Positions 51,093 through 58,220 of a DNA stretch of 64,000 nucleotides are shown here, piece after piece. The position numbers were made by a program, and so were the translations under genes. Position 1 is the first letter of the stretch, and each line of letters starts with the position of its first letter. Under the pieces are notes generated by a model that worked only from the letters and a program-made list of their open reading frames with translations, had not been told where the DNA came from and made no database searches. Source of the DNA: Arthrobacter sp. 9AX (GTDB lineage: Bacteria; Actinomycetota; Actinomycetes; Actinomycetales; Micrococcaceae); contig NZ_LR733293.1 of the NCBI RefSeq assembly GCF_902506095.1, positions 4,321,476 to 4,385,475 of the forward strand, written 5' to 3'.

Positions 51093-51159
51093 GGCTCTCT
51101 TGTTCTTTCCTGTGGTTCGAGGAGGTCTTCTCCATCAGTATGATCCTGCACTCACATAA

Positions 51160-51196
51160 GATAAAGCGATCTTTTCTAAGCAATACAGGTTAGAAA
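51160..51196. promoter_or_regulatory. Shared three-half-site motif upstream of putA
   Basis: AGATAAAG (51160), TTCTAA (51175) and TTAGAA (51191). The same words occur with identical spacing (+15, +31) at 52938-52972 in front of the permease, in the same orientation relative to the minus-strand genes. 68 nt upstream of the putA start. Probable LysR binding region. Confidence 0.65.
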
Positions 51197-51256
51197 AACC
51201 AATGAATTCGTCCCTCCCTCCAACCGCACTCAAGGCGCGCTCACTGATGGCCCCTT

Positions 51257-51303
51257 AAACAGCGGACCCCCGCTCACACCGTGTGTGCGGGGGTCCGCTG
51301 TTT
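51257..51303. terminator. Strong terminator after the APC permease gene
   Basis: 17-bp perfect GC-rich inverted repeat (arms 51257-51273 and 51287-51303), extended inward with one mismatch. On the minus strand it follows the permease stop by ~75 nt and precedes the putA promoter, so it separates the two units. Confidence 0.85.
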
Positions 51304-51377
51304 GGCGGCTACAAGGGAGCGCGCGGGGCAGGAAAAGCGGCCATAAGGGAGCGCGCGTCCCGGTCTCCCGGAGGCGG

Positions 51378-52841
51378 TCAGCCGAGGGGGCGGTGCATCT
51401 CCACGACCTCCTGGTGCCGCGGGCTGTTGGGGTTCATCAGCGAGTTCTTTTTGCCATAGAAGAAGTAGATCGCCAGGCCGATGACCAGCCATACGCCAAA
51501 CCGCAGCCACGTCTCCCAATGGAGTTGGAGCATCAGGAAGCCGGAGGCGAGGACGCCGAAGGCCGGAACCAGCGGCATCAGCGGCAGGCGGAAGGTGCGC
51601 GGCGCGTCCGGTCGCTTGTACCGGAAGATGATCACGGACAGGCAGACCACTACGAACGCGGCGAGGATGCCGATGTTGGTCAGGTCAGCCACTTCCTTGA
51701 TGGGGAACACACCCGCCAGGAATGCCGATGCGACGCCGGCGATCCAGGTGACGCGCTGGGGCGTGCCGTGCTTGTCGGTCTTGGCGAACCAGCCGGGCAG
51801 GAGCCCGTCGCGGCTCATCGAGAACCACACGCGGGTAACGCCCAGGAGGAACGTGAGCATCACGGTGAGGATGGACAGCACAGCGAACACGGAAATAATG
51901 GTGGCGATCACCGGCAGGCCAACACCTGTAAAGGCAGAGGCGAAGCCGGCCTTGGGATCGATGTCCTTGTAATTCTGCATGCCGGTCAGCACCAGGGTGG
52001 CGGCCACGTAGAGCAGCATGGCGACGATCAGGGAAAGCACAATCGCCTTGGGCATGTGCTTCTTGCCGTCGGTGGCTTCCTCGGCCGCGGTGCTCATGGC
52101 GTCGTAGCCGAACACAGCGAAGAAGACAGTGGCGGAGCCGGCCAGGACCGGGCCGAAGCCGCTGGGCATGAACGGGTTGTAGTTGTTGGTGTCGATATAG
52201 AAGACACCCAGGCCGATGATGAAAAGGATCAGGATGACCTTGATGGCCACTGCCACCAGTTCGAACCGGCCAAAGGCCTTGGTGCCGCGGGACAGGATCC
52301 AGGTGACCAGCAGGCAGACCAGGATGGCGGGAATGTTTACGATCCCGCCCTTGCCCTCGTCAACGGTGGACGTCATCCAGGCCGGCATGTGGATGCCGAT
52401 GCCGGAGAGGAACGCGTCGAAGTAGCCGGAGATACCGATGGCCACCACCGCCACGATGGCGATGTATTCGAGCAGCAGGTCCCAGCCGATGAACCAACCG
52501 ATCACCTCACCCAGGGCAACGTATCCGTAGGTGTAGGCGGAGCCGGCGCGGGGAATCATGCCGGCGAACTCCGCGTAGGACAGGGCTGCCGCCGCGGAGG
52601 CGAGGCCTGCGATCAGGAAGGAAATCAGCACCGCGGGCCCCACCCCGGGTGTTCCTTCGCTGCCTGCTGCCACCAGCCCGGCAAGGGAGAAGATGCCGAC
52701 GCCGATGATTCCGCCGACGCCGATCGCCGTCAGCTGCCACAGCCCGAGTGACTTGAAGAGGCCACTGTGTTTGTTTTCTTCCTCGATGTCGTCGATGGGT
52801 TTGCGCCGCATGATCGACTGGGTCATGTCTCTACTGCTCAT
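51378..52841 (-). CDS. APC-family amino-acid permease
   Basis: A 487-residue, ~12-14-helix transporter. After a cytoplasmic N-terminus (MRRKPIDDIEEENKHSGLFKSLG) comes LTAIGVGGIIGVGIFSLAGLVA, the APC substrate loop, then FAGMIPRAGSAYTYGYVALGEVIGWFIGWDLLLEY. The pattern fits cationic/YfnA-like amino-acid permeases. AGGAG lies before the ATG at 52841. Because it shares the putA upstream motif and lies next to the LysR gene, it likely brings in proline or a related amino acid for catabolism, although the subfamily is not a classical proline symporter. Confidence 0.9.
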   Translation of the reverse strand: MSSRDMTQSIMRRKPIDDIEEENKHSGLFKSLGLWQLTAIGVGGIIGVGIFSLAGLVAAGSEGTPGVGPAVLISFLIAGLASAAAALSYAEFAGMIPRAGSAYTYGYVALGEVIGWFIGWDLLLEYIAIVAVVAIGISGYFDAFLSGIGIHMPAWMTSTVDEGKGGIVNIPAILVCLLVTWILSRGTKAFGRFELVAVAIKVILILFIIGLGVFYIDTNNYNPFMPSGFGPVLAGSATVFFAVFGYDAMSTAAEEATDGKKHMPKAIVLSLIVAMLLYVAATLVLTGMQNYKDIDPKAGFASAFTGVGLPVIATIISVFAVLSILTVMLTFLLGVTRVWFSMSRDGLLPGWFAKTDKHGTPQRVTWIAGVASAFLAGVFPIKEVADLTNIGILAAFVVVCLSVIIFRYKRPDAPRTFRLPLMPLVPAFGVLASGFLMLQLHWETWLRFGVWLVIGLAIYFFYGKKNSLMNPNSPRHQEVVEMHRPLG

Positions 52842-52935
52842 CAGGAACTCCTGCTTGGGTGCTGCCCCGCCACGGCGCGAACCATCGCTTGTGACGGGGG
52901 TAACTCGCTCCCAACAGTATGCAAGGGTGCTTGCG

Positions 52936-52974
52936 TTAGATAAAGTGACTACTTCTAACCTATATACATTAGTT
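52936..52974. promoter_or_regulatory. Shared three-half-site motif between permease and LysR genes
   Basis: TTAGATAAAG (AGATAAAG at 52938), TTCTAA (52953) and TTAG (52969), with the same spacing as the putA copy. 97 nt upstream of the permease start and just ahead of the divergent LysR gene, so it could serve both activation and autoregulation. Confidence 0.65.
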
Positions 52975-52991
52975 TCGGTAAGGATTTCCTC

Positions 52992-53906
52992 ATGCTTGAT
53001 GTCCGCCGACTGCGGCTGCTCAGGGAATTAAGCATCCGGGGGACGCTCGCCGAGGTGGCCGAGGCACTCCAGTACAGCCCGTCGTCGGTATCGCAGCAGC
53101 TCGCCCTCCTGGAGAAGGAAGTGGGGGTGGAACTGCTCCGGAAAACCGGCCGGCGGGTCCAGCTCACGCCGCAGGCCGAAGTGCTGGTGGCGCACACCGC
53201 GAACCTGCTCGAAACCATGGAGCAGGCGGAGGCGGACCTCGCCGCTTCCCTGACCACCGTCACGGGGACTGTCCGGGTCGCGGTTTTCCAGTCGGCCGCC
53301 CTGGCACTCATGCCGGACACCCTGACGAGGATGGCCAAGGCTTACCCTGAGGTCCGGATCGAGATGATCCAGCGGGAGCCGGAAACCGCACTGCACGAGA
53401 CATGGGCCCGGGACTTCGACCTGGTTATTGCCGAGCAGTATCCGGGGCACGCCGCGCCGCGGTACCCCGAACTGGACCGCGTCAAGCTGACCAACGACGC
53501 CATCCGGTTGGCAGTTCCGCCCGCGTCCGACGGCGGGCCCGCCATCCGTTCGCTTGAGGACACGGCGGAACTCGCCTGGGTCATGGAGCCTCGGGGGGCC
53601 GCGTCCCGCCATTGGGCGGAACAGGCCTGCCGCAGCGCGGGTTTTGAGCCGGACGTGCGCTATGAAACCGCCGACCTGCAGGCCCAGATCCGGTTGATCG
53701 AATCCGGCAATGCCGTGGCGCTGATGCCGGACCTGGTGTGGACCGGCCGCGGCACCACGGCGCAGCTGCTGGAGCTTCCCGGCAAGCCGCACCGCACCGT
53801 TTTCACCTCCGTCCGGCGCTCCAGCGCGCAGCGGCCGGCCATCCTGGCCGCGCGGGAGACGCTCGCTGCAGCAGCCGCAGCAGTGGCGGGGAACGACGCC
53901 GGGTGA
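52992..53906 (+). CDS. LysR-family regulator, probable controller of putA and permease
   Basis: A 304-residue regulator. The N-terminal HTH is LLRELSIRGTLAEVAEALQYSPSSVSQQLALLE, then LVAHTANLLETMEQAEADLAAS and a substrate-binding effector domain (GTVRVAVFQSAALALMPDTL). ATG 52992 has AAGGA 9 nt upstream. Divergent from the amino-acid permease and two genes from putA. The three-half-site motif in front of both genes makes it the likely sensor of proline or its product, which is inference from motif and synteny. Confidence 0.88.
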   Translation: MLDVRRLRLLRELSIRGTLAEVAEALQYSPSSVSQQLALLEKEVGVELLRKTGRRVQLTPQAEVLVAHTANLLETMEQAEADLAASLTTVTGTVRVAVFQSAALALMPDTLTRMAKAYPEVRIEMIQREPETALHETWARDFDLVIAEQYPGHAAPRYPELDRVKLTNDAIRLAVPPASDGGPAIRSLEDTAELAWVMEPRGAASRHWAEQACRSAGFEPDVRYETADLQAQIRLIESGNAVALMPDLVWTGRGTTAQLLELPGKPHRTVFTSVRRSSAQRPAILAARETLAAAAAAVAGNDAG

Positions 53907-54080
53907 CCGGCCGCCGTCGTACGCCCCGTTCCCGGCGGCTCCGGGCCGCCCTGCGCCACGACGGCCCGGGTCGATGCCCAGGGGCTGTCCCTGCGCATCG
54001 AAGGCAGCCTTCACTGCGCAGGAAGCGCTGTTCCCTGCGTCACTGCGCAGACACTTCCCCGGCGATAGACTGATGCCGTT

Positions 54081-54506
54081 ATGAATCGAACAATGTTCAA
54101 GTCCAAAATCCACCGGGCCACCGTCACGCACGCCGACCTGCACTACGTCGGTTCCGTCACCGTGGATCTGGACCTGCTCGAGGCCGCCGACATCCTTCCC
54201 GGCGAGCTCGTGTCCATCGTGGACATCACCAACGGCGCACGGCTTGAGACCTATACGATCGCCGGCGAGCGCGGATCCGGCGTCATCGGCATCAATGGCG
54301 CAGCGGCGCACCTGATGCACGAGAACGACCTCGTCATCCTGATCACGTACGCCCAGATGACCACTGAAGAGGCCAAGGCCTATGAGCCCAGGGTGGTCCA
54401 CGTGGACGAAAACAACCGGGTGATCCAGCTGGGCAACGATCCCGCCGAGGGCCTCAGCCCGGGGATGATGCGTCCCCCTTTCGCGCTTAACAACGCCACC
54501 CTGTAA
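54081..54506 (+). CDS. panD: Aspartate 1-decarboxylase
   Basis: A 141-residue pyruvoyl enzyme making beta-alanine from aspartate for pantothenate and coenzyme A. The self-cleavage site is Gly24-Ser25 in LHYVGSVTVD, and the fold is completed by YTIAGERGSGVIGINGAAAHL and VILITYAQM. The ATG at 54081 has no ribosome site; TAGACT (54066-54071) lies 9 nt upstream, so a leaderless or near-leaderless transcript is likely. No other pan genes are adjacent. Confidence 0.96.
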   Translation: MNRTMFKSKIHRATVTHADLHYVGSVTVDLDLLEAADILPGELVSIVDITNGARLETYTIAGERGSGVIGINGAAAHLMHENDLVILITYAQMTTEEAKAYEPRVVHVDENNRVIQLGNDPAEGLSPGMMRPPFALNNATL

Positions 54507-54570
54507 CCCGGAGCGTGCGTTCCGGTACCCGCCTCCGCTGCGCCCTGCGGGATAACCTGCGGGCTGTCCC

Positions 54571-55497
54571 TTGCTAGGGGTGCTGGCCGGCTTCTTTGTG
54601 GTCTGGTGCATCATCCTGGTGGGCTGGTTCGTGGGCAGGCAGAAAATCCTGGGCGACAACGCACGGCAGGTCCTCAGCTCCCTCACGTTTTTTGTGGCCA
54701 GCCCGGCGCTGCTCTTTGAAACGCTGAGCAAGGCCCGGCTCGCAGAGGTTTTCGCCGCGCCCTTGCTGGTGACCGCGGTGGCCGCCATCGCCACCGCCGG
54801 GATCTTCTTCATCATCGCCAGGCGCTGGCTCAAACGCCCGCTGCCGGAATCGCTGATGAGTTCCATGGCGGCGTCGCTGGCCAACTCCGCCAATCTGGGC
54901 ATCCCTATCGCCGTCTACGTCCTGGGCGATGCGAGCTACGTGGCCCCGCTGCTGATCTTCCAGCTGGCTTTCTTCACGCCGCTGTTCCTGATGATCCTGG
55001 ATTCCAGCACCAGCTCCCACCGCACCACGCCGCTGAACTTCGCGGTGATGGTCCTGCGCAACCCCATGGTTGTGGGCTCCGGGCTGGGCCTGCTGGTGGC
55101 CGGGACAGGCTGGCAGGTTCCGCCGCTGGTGATGGAGCCCATCCACTTGATCGGCGGTGCTGCGATTCCGGCCATGCTGATCGCCTTCGGGATGAGCCTG
55201 AACGGAACCCGCCCGCTGCAGGCCGCCGCCGCCCGACGCCTGGACACCCTGCTGGCGAGCGGGTTCAAGCTGGCCATCCAGCCGGCCCTGGCTTACCTCT
55301 TCGCCCGTCATGCGCTGGGGATGGAAGGCCATGCCCTGTTCGCCGTAGTGGTGACGTCGGCGCTGCCCACCGCGCAGAACGTCTTTGTTGCCGCCAGCCG
55401 GTACAAGACCGGCATCACCGTGGCCAAGGACACCGTGCTGATTACTACCGTTGTGGCCGTCCCGGCCATGATTGGCGTAGCGCTGCTGCTGACGTGA
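54571..55497 (+). CDS. AEC-family (auxin-efflux-like) transporter
   Basis: A 308-residue permease with ten predicted helices. It opens LAGFFVVWCIILVGWFVGRQKILGDNAR and contains the symmetric break motif SLANSANLGIPIAVYVLGD and VTSALPTAQNVFVAASRY, both characteristic of AEC carriers that move malate, auxin-like acids or amino acids. The start is TTG at 54571, or GTG at 54580; neither has a clear ribosome site. The oxidase gene follows after 10 nt and is probably co-transcribed. Confidence 0.88.
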   Translation: MLGVLAGFFVVWCIILVGWFVGRQKILGDNARQVLSSLTFFVASPALLFETLSKARLAEVFAAPLLVTAVAAIATAGIFFIIARRWLKRPLPESLMSSMAASLANSANLGIPIAVYVLGDASYVAPLLIFQLAFFTPLFLMILDSSTSSHRTTPLNFAVMVLRNPMVVGSGLGLLVAGTGWQVPPLVMEPIHLIGGAAIPAMLIAFGMSLNGTRPLQAAAARRLDTLLASGFKLAIQPALAYLFARHALGMEGHALFAVVVTSALPTAQNVFVAASRYKTGITVAKDTVLITTVVAVPAMIGVALLLT

Positions 55498-55507
55498 TGG
55501 GAGTTTG

Positions 55508-56635
55508 ATGGAAAAGATGCTGGACACCGTGGTGATCGGCGGCGGTGCCATGGGTTCGGCTGCGGCATGGGCGCTGTCCCGCCGCGGCCGCCAGGTGACC
55601 CTGGTGGAGCAGTTCGGGCCGGGGCACAAGATCGGCGCCTCGCACGGCACCACCCGGAACCTGAATCCGGGCTACCACCGCCCCGAATATGTGGCCATGC
55701 TCGCCGAGGGGCTGGCCCTGTGGGACGAGCTCGAGCAGGACAGCGGGGAGACGTTGCTGGCCCGCACGGGCATCGTTAACCACGGCCCGGATCCGCGCCT
55801 TCCGGACATCGCCGCGGCGCTGAACGAGGCGGGCATCCGGGCTGAGTTCCTGTCCCCCGTGGAGGCAGGCGAGCGTTGGCGCGGCATCCGGTTCGACCAG
55901 CAGGCCCTGTACATGCCCGACGGCGGCCAGCTCAACCCCGAAGCGGCGCTCCCGGCCTTCCAGCGGCTCGCCGCAGCACGTGGCGCCGAGATCCGGCACC
56001 ACACCAAAGTGGTTAAGTTCCAGGTGATGGACGACGGCGTCCGGCTGGCTTTGGAATCCGACGCCGGTACCGAGGTGGTCAGCGCCGCGCAGGTGGTGGT
56101 CACGGCCGGCGGCTGGACCGGGAAACTCCTCGGGGCCACCGGTGCCGGCCTGCATATTCCGAAACTTCGGGTCACCCAGGAGCAGCCGGCGCATTTCCGG
56201 GTTGCTGACGAGGATGCAGTGTGGCCTGGTTTCAACCACATGCCGGGTTCTGCGGCGGAATACCGGAACTGGTACTCCCCCGTGTACGGGATGCAGACCC
56301 CGGGCGAGGGCATCAAGGCCGGCTGGCACGGTGTGGGCCCGCTGGTTGACCCGGACCGGCGTTCCTTTCAGCCCGAACCGGTGCAGCTCGCTGCCCTGCA
56401 CGACTACGCGCGGACGTGGCTGCCCGGTGTGGACGCCGATGCGTTCGAGGCCATCAGCTGCACCTACACCACTACGCCGGACGAGGACTTCATCCTCGAC
56501 CGGATCGGGCCAGTGGTGATCGGGGCAGGCTTCTCCGGGCACGGGTTCAAGTTCACCCCGGTGGTGGGCCGCATCCTGGCCGACCTCGCTACGGGCACCC
56601 GGCCGGCACCGGAGATCTTCCGCGCGTCCCGGTAG
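55508..56635 (+). CDS. solA: FAD-dependent sarcosine / N-methyltryptophan oxidase-like enzyme
   Basis: A 375-residue monomeric sarcosine-oxidase-family enzyme that oxidises N-methyl amino acids and releases peroxide. The FAD motif is VVIGGGAMGSAAAWAL (residues ~8-23), then HGTTRNLNPGYHRPEYVAM, and the cysteine in EAISCTYTTTPDEDFILD that in this family links FAD covalently. GHGFKFTPVVGRILADLA closes the fold. ATG 55508 has GGGAG 4 nt upstream. The AEC transporter 10 nt upstream may import the substrate. Confidence 0.9.
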   Translation: MEKMLDTVVIGGGAMGSAAAWALSRRGRQVTLVEQFGPGHKIGASHGTTRNLNPGYHRPEYVAMLAEGLALWDELEQDSGETLLARTGIVNHGPDPRLPDIAAALNEAGIRAEFLSPVEAGERWRGIRFDQQALYMPDGGQLNPEAALPAFQRLAAARGAEIRHHTKVVKFQVMDDGVRLALESDAGTEVVSAAQVVVTAGGWTGKLLGATGAGLHIPKLRVTQEQPAHFRVADEDAVWPGFNHMPGSAAEYRNWYSPVYGMQTPGEGIKAGWHGVGPLVDPDRRSFQPEPVQLAALHDYARTWLPGVDADAFEAISCTYTTTPDEDFILDRIGPVVIGAGFSGHGFKFTPVVGRILADLATGTRPAPEIFRASR

Positions 56636-56646
56636 GAACTGGCTGG

Positions 56647-58143
56647 CTACGTGTCAGCGCCGCTCCGGCTGCTTTCCGTGTCCGGGTCAGGCTGCCCGCC
56701 GCCCTGCTGCCCGCCGTTGTGTCCTGCTTCTTCCATGGCCCCCGCCTTCACCGCCGGCATCGCCAGTACGGCGGCCACGGTGAGGACGCCACCCACCAGG
56801 GCTGACAGGAACACCGCGCCGGAGGCCGCCACCACGGCGGGCGCATCCCCTTCCCCGGACGTGTTCGCGTAGACAGCATTGGCCACGGCACCGAAGACGG
56901 CCACACCCAGCGCGCTCCCGATGGACCGGGCGAACATGTTGGTGCTGGTGACCACTCCGCGTTCGTTCCAGGAAACGCTGGACTGCGCGGAGATCAGGGT
57001 GGGGGTGGCCACCAGCCCGAGGCCGAGTCCCACCACGAAGCAGCTGGCCGCGACCAGCAGCACGTTGGGGGTGGCTGCCGTGAGGGTAAGGACCACGAGG
57101 CCCGCCACGGTGATGGAGATCCCGATCAAGGCGGTGGCCTTGAATCCGATCCGCAGGTAGAACCGGCCTGCCTGCGAGGCACTGATGGGCCAGCCGAGGG
57201 TCAGTGCTGCGAGGGCGAGGCCCGCGATGAGCGGCGAGCTGTCCAGCGCCCCTTCCAGGAACGTGGGCACGTAGGAGGTCAGCCCGATCATCACCGCCCC
57301 CACACCGAAGGACACCAGCGCAGTGGTGCCCAGGAGCCGCCGCGATACTACCCAGGACGGCAGGACCGGCTCCGCTGCCCGCCTCTCCACCACCAGGAAA
57401 ACGGCCAGCAGCACGGCGCCCATGGCAAAGATGCCAATGCTGATGGGGGAATTCCACGCCCACGCCTGGCCGCCCTGCAGGGCACCAAGGACGAGCAGGC
57501 CCAGGGAAACCGCCAGCAGCCCGGCACCGGCGTAGTCCACCCGGTGCCGGGCACGCGCAACGTTTTCGTGCAGGGTCCGGAACAGCATCCATCCGGCCAG
57601 CAGGCACAGCGGAATGTTGACCAGGAAGATTCCGCGCCAGATTCCCAGCGACGAGAAGATTCCGCCAAGGCTCGGGCCCACCACAGAGGAAACAGCCCAC
57701 ACGCTGGCCAGATAGCCCTGCACCTTGGCGCGTTCCTCCAGCGAGTAGATGTCCCCGGCGATGGTGATGGAAACCGGCAGCACGGCTCCCGCTCCGAGCC
57801 CCTGCAGGGCACGGAAAGCGATCAGGGCAGGCATGCTCCAGGCAATGCCGCAGAGGATGGACCCGAAGAGGAACAATCCGATGCCTGCCAGGATGATCGG
57901 CTTACGGCCCACCATGTCGGACAGTTTGCCGTAGATGGGGACCGAGACTGCCTGGGCCAGCAGGTACGCCGAGAACAGCCAGGGGAAGGACTCGAATCCG
58001 CCCACATCCCGGACGATCGACGGCACGGCAGTGGCCACAATGGTGGAATCAATGGCCACCAGCCCCGTGGACAGCATCAGGGCGATCAGAATGGGGCCGC
58101 GGTCAGAGCGGAACCCCACTCCCTGGGAGCGGGCGGTCATCAT
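56647..58143 (-). CDS. DHA2-family MFS multidrug exporter (14 helices)
   Basis: A 498-residue exporter. Helix 1 is LIALMLSTGLVAIDSTIVATAVPSI (the DHA2 motif D1 LD.TIVN/V type), motif A is GKLSDMVGRKPIILAG, and motif C VWAVSSVVGPSLGGIF marks proton-drug antiport. The protein ends with a polar Gly/Gln-rich tail. No adjacent TetR or MarR regulator. Convergent with the oxidase gene, only 11 nt apart. Substrate unknown. Confidence 0.92.
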   Translation of the reverse strand: MMTARSQGVGFRSDRGPILIALMLSTGLVAIDSTIVATAVPSIVRDVGGFESFPWLFSAYLLAQAVSVPIYGKLSDMVGRKPIILAGIGLFLFGSILCGIAWSMPALIAFRALQGLGAGAVLPVSITIAGDIYSLEERAKVQGYLASVWAVSSVVGPSLGGIFSSLGIWRGIFLVNIPLCLLAGWMLFRTLHENVARARHRVDYAGAGLLAVSLGLLVLGALQGGQAWAWNSPISIGIFAMGAVLLAVFLVVERRAAEPVLPSWVVSRRLLGTTALVSFGVGAVMIGLTSYVPTFLEGALDSSPLIAGLALAALTLGWPISASQAGRFYLRIGFKATALIGISITVAGLVVLTLTAATPNVLLVAASCFVVGLGLGLVATPTLISAQSSVSWNERGVVTSTNMFARSIGSALGVAVFGAVANAVYANTSGEGDAPAVVAASGAVFLSALVGGVLTVAAVLAMPAVKAGAMEEAGHNGGQQGGGQPDPDTESSRSGADT

Positions 58144-58220
58144 CAGTCTCGTTTCAGTTTTTGGGTCCCTGTTACCTCCACTCTAGGTACCCACGGCCGG
58201 CGCCGACTATCTGCCCGGTG

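Noticed and set aside
48813..51143. Long plus-strand frame opposite putA
   Set aside because: Mirror frame of PutA. No motif, no ribosome site; composition typical of antisense of GC-rich coding DNA.
51311..51357. Short direct repeat AAGGGAGCGCGCG (two copies)
   Set aside because: Only two copies 32 bp apart, with no spacer pattern, so neither CRISPR nor an iteron array.
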